A DNA stretch of 64,000 bases from Aquanectria penicillioides (taxonomy: Eukaryota; Ascomycota; Sordariomycetes; Hypocreales; Nectriaceae), in NCBI GenBank assembly GCA_003415625.1, contig PYIU01000008.1:496001-560000 (forward strand). The letters run 5' to 3'. Shown here piece by piece: positions 61,501 to 64,000 of this stretch (position 1 is the stretch's first letter; every line of letters begins with the position of its first letter). Both the position numbers and the translations under genes were made by a program. The notes under the pieces are model-generated. The model was not told the origin of the DNA and ran no database searches. It saw nothing but the letters and a program-made list of their open reading frames with translations.

Positions 61501-61749
61501 ACCAAGCCTTGGTACTTTGAAGACATTGACAAGCTCATCTTGGGAAGCGTGACCCAGAATGGAGACGAAGCGGCAGTCACGGTAACCGGAACACCAGCGG
61601 TCGCATCGACAACAGCAACAACGATAGAACCTCTATCAGCGTCCCCGACATATTCGCAGACCCTCTTGAACTTTCCTCGAACACCTACGAGCCCTCTGAG
61701 CCCTAGGAAAACGTGGAATCGGATGTCAAGCATTTTCTCCAAGTCATGA
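58519..61749 (+). CDS. protein kinase fused to a von Willebrand A domain, multi-exon, frame change near a C7 run
   Basis: Exons 58519-59184, 59239-59573, 59630-59760, 59814-60870, 60922-61421 and 61485-61749; introns 51-63 bp, GT-AG. Kinase landmarks: glycine loop INEGGTAEVF, Lys229 in YEFAVKSYKS, HGDVKPDN (338-343, HRD changed to HGD but catalytic Asp and Asn kept), DFG 355-357, APE 379-381, DTWSFGCVLSDV. A proline-rich linker follows, then a vWA domain with a MIDAS-like FVVDNGASM, TNMAATL and LIILTDGLWEG. The first ~170 residues are a helical region typical of such fungal proteins. Inside exon 4 the frame changes at 60386-60392 (CCCCCCC): upstream text needs one frame, PSVRYSSQEDSS downstream another. 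Either one C is missing (984 residues if restored) or an untypical 50-bp intron 60368-60417 is removed (967 residues). Substrate unknown. Confidence 0.8.
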
Positions 61750-62816
61750 GTTCGACTCTCAATGGCGACTTGAGTCTTTCTCTCTCGTCGGCAAGCTACA
61801 ACTGTTGTCATTTTGTACGCAAGGGGCCTTGGAGTTAAGTAGAGATTTCATCTTGAAAATAGAAGGGCGGGAAAGATCCATTTCGGGGGTACCTAAGGGT
61901 TCTGATGCTATAATCGGGTTTGTTGGAGTTCATTTGGTTTATTGATGTGGTCATGTAATATTCATTATACTCGATACCCATTGGCTTCGTTTTAGTGGTG
62001 GCGTTCTTCTTCCATTCCTCGATTCGGTTTGAATCTTTTGGGGGTATGCATCTGTGAGTACGAAGATTAGATCGGCCTACGGTGAGCCATAGCGGTTCAA
62101 TATTGATGTTTTCAAAATGCCGCGAGTAGAGACCCTGGTGTTAAGGGTTGTCCTAGGATATGGGTACTCAGACAGTTGCATTCTAAATAATAATAAAAAC
62201 ATGAACATATCTAAAGGAGTCAAAATATCACTATACAGAGCTCTGTGAAGGTTTAAAGCACGGTCAACTTCTACGCTCAAAGCTTCCAGGTCAATCTCGA
62301 AACTAACTGTTTGATAGTTTTACCGCCCAATAGCCACCCGAACACCCCGAAATGCTTGCCCCCATATTTCCATATCCGGTATGAAGGGAAGCACCGGTAT
62401 CTTTCTATAATATACCTACCCTTAGCTGACAGTGACTTGGGTATTCTCCCTAGACTTAGTTGTTTATCCTAGCCCTGGCGATATCTCAAAGAACCTAGGT
62501 ATCAATTCGCGTTGGAGAAATCAATTTGTCACACAGCTTCCCAAAATGCGCACGACCTCGATACGGTTGAAGGATGCTACGTACAATGAGAGTAGAATCT
62601 ACGTAGGTTCAAACCATGCGTAACACATATCGCATTCAGTTCTAAGTATCAGGTGCGAATCAGGATAGTGAGAAGGGTATTATCAAGAACCCTATAGCTT
62701 AAGCACGACCAAGGCCGGACATTTCAATTTCATATTGCGTAATATAAGGTGTATTTAAAGTGTTTCCTCATAGTTGTTTCACGAGAATACTGAATAAACG
62801 TCCCGAACATAAGTCC
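61750..62816. other. intergenic region
   Basis: About 1.1 kb between the kinase-vWA stop and the 3' end of the permease pseudogene (tail to tail). No supported gene or repeat. Confidence 0.55.
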
Positions 62817-64000
62817 TTAAGGATGCGAGTAATTTTTCCTGGCTGATACGAACCAAAATGAGCCAGCGTAGAGTAGCATGAATATGAGAACTGCTAAGAT
62901 ATGATTAATAATTTCTAGCGTGGTAGGACTTGTTACTAGCAAAAAGTAAAACACAAGCGTCACCAACGTCCAAATAAGTGTGAAAATGTTGGCAACGTAC
63001 CCAAGCTTAGGGAACCACACCGGGCCGTGACCGAAAGACCCTCTCCCTTGTACAAGGAGGAGTATGACGGTGATTGAATATGACAGATATCGAAATAGCA
63101 TTCCACCACTCATAAATGAATTGAAAGCGAGTGATGATCCGAGATATAAACAGCTAAGAACTGAAATCCAATCACAAGACCAGGGGTGGGCCATCAAAGG
63201 AACCCCCATAGGAGCTGCTGCGAGTCGGGAGAGAGTTAGGCTAGCTGGCCATTCATGACCTCAGGCAAAGTACCATGCCATGCGAGATTGCCAGGTATGA
63301 ATACTGTAGGTTGCCCCAGCAAAGTTGACCAGGATCAGGCTCTGCAGAGAACATGCCCCAACTCTGCTCTCGGTAGACTCGTAGAAGAGTTGAAGTGATG
63401 GAACCCCCGTGGGCGTGTTGATAATTGAGTCGAAGTCAATGATACAGAACATAACGCCAATCAAACCCAAAGAGATGCCCAAAGTCACTGTTGCCCTGGG
63501 GTACTTTCGGGATGTTGAGCTCCGGGTCTAGAATCTCCTCTGCCATGTGTGTTACAGCATCAAGACACGAAAACCCCCAATTGGGGCTGGTGAGTGCCGA
63601 GATGAATGCAACGCCATCTAGCCAGCCTGTTACATCATCGACATGTGCGAAGACCTGCTTTGCGGGGGTCTTGGTTTAGTAGTCGCCAGGAGAGTAATGA
63701 AGATGGTCAAAGTTCCGATCACTGAGATCCACAAATTAGCGACATTAAAAATAGGTGAGAGTTGCTTGAATAAGTCGAAGCAGAAGATTATTAGGTTTTT
63801 GTTTGGTAGCCAACGAAAATCATCCAGGGCTTGATTTGAAAGTCCGGATTGTTCAGTGTAATCATTCCAAACACGTGTTGAGCGATTGCCAACGTAACCG
63901 ACGCCCACGCCCCGGCCACAACGGCACCACTCCAACTGAGAAGCCCCACTAGGTAAGACAATTACCTTTGGATCCTAGGCGGTGCTAACTTCGAGATCCA
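62817..64000 (-). pseudogene. APC-superfamily permease pseudogene (amino-acid/GABA/choline permease type), 5' end outside window
   Basis: Intact relatives are 12-helix plasma-membrane permeases. The C-terminal part is readable from 63488 to 62817 in one frame: TWQSRMAWYFA, then a TGA at 63261-63263 at the position where relatives have Arg (CGA to TGA), then GVPLMAHPWSC, LGSSLAFNSF, and two further helices to FWFVSARKNYSHP. Upstream the frame changes repeatedly: near 63490-63502, near the G5 run at 63664-63668 (between LLATTK and AKQVFAHVDDVTGWLDG), and near 63794-63812. The block GVAFISALTSPNWGFSCLDAVTHMAEEI (63630-63540) matches the conserved permease helix. A further TAA lies at 63962-63964 before LSYLVGLLSWSGAV. 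At least three frameshifts and two stops make it a pseudogene. Confidence 0.82.

Overview
The window is nuclear DNA of a filamentous ascomycete (Pezizomycotina). The evidence is short GT-AG introns of 49-84 bp (one possible longer one), fungal-specific families (HET, 2EXR, tannase/feruloyl esterase, CorA-like, protein kinase plus vWA) and a large AT-rich block in which paired repeats differ only by transitions, the mark of repeat-induced point mutation (RIP). Species cannot be told from the sequence.

Left gene-bearing arm (1-15703): 3' end of an unrecognised gene (+), an aldehyde dehydrogenase (-), a broken HET-domain gene (-), a 2EXR-domain gene (-) divergent from a two-exon secreted tannase/feruloyl esterase (+), one doubtful small ORF, and a five-exon secreted, probably GPI-anchored, S10 serine carboxypeptidase (-).

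Centre (15709-49320): one 33.6-kb RIP-mutated island that resolves into four LTR retrotransposons nested like Russian dolls, each with two LTRs of identical length and a recognisable target-site duplication. A is a Ty1/copia element read on the minus strand (LTRs 210 bp, TSD CATGT). D is a Ty3/gypsy element on the plus strand inside A (LTRs 311 bp, TSD TATTA). C is a Ty3/gypsy element on the minus strand inserted in the reverse transcriptase of D (LTRs 385 bp, TSD ATAGAT/ATGGAT). B is a Ty1/copia element on the plus strand inside C (LTRs 227 bp, TSD ATATC/GTATC). Insertion order is therefore A, D, C, B. Every coding region in the island is destroyed by stops, but pol motifs can still be read through them. 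About 4.8 kb of C downstream of its integrase is unexplained.

Right arm (49326-64000): a GT8-type glycosyltransferase (-), a truncated DEDD 3'-5' exonuclease (-), about 2.9 kb without a supported gene, a five-exon CorA-like membrane protein (+), a multi-exon protein kinase fused to a von Willebrand A domain (+) whose reading frame changes near a seven-C run, and a multiply frameshifted APC-family permease pseudogene (-) that runs off the right edge.

The tannase/feruloyl esterase and the aldehyde dehydrogenase would both fit use of plant phenolics, but they are 5.4 kb apart and separated by unrelated genes, so a functional cluster is only a guess. HET pseudogene, RIP island, truncated exonuclease and permease pseudogene together mark this as a decaying, accessory-type chromosomal region.
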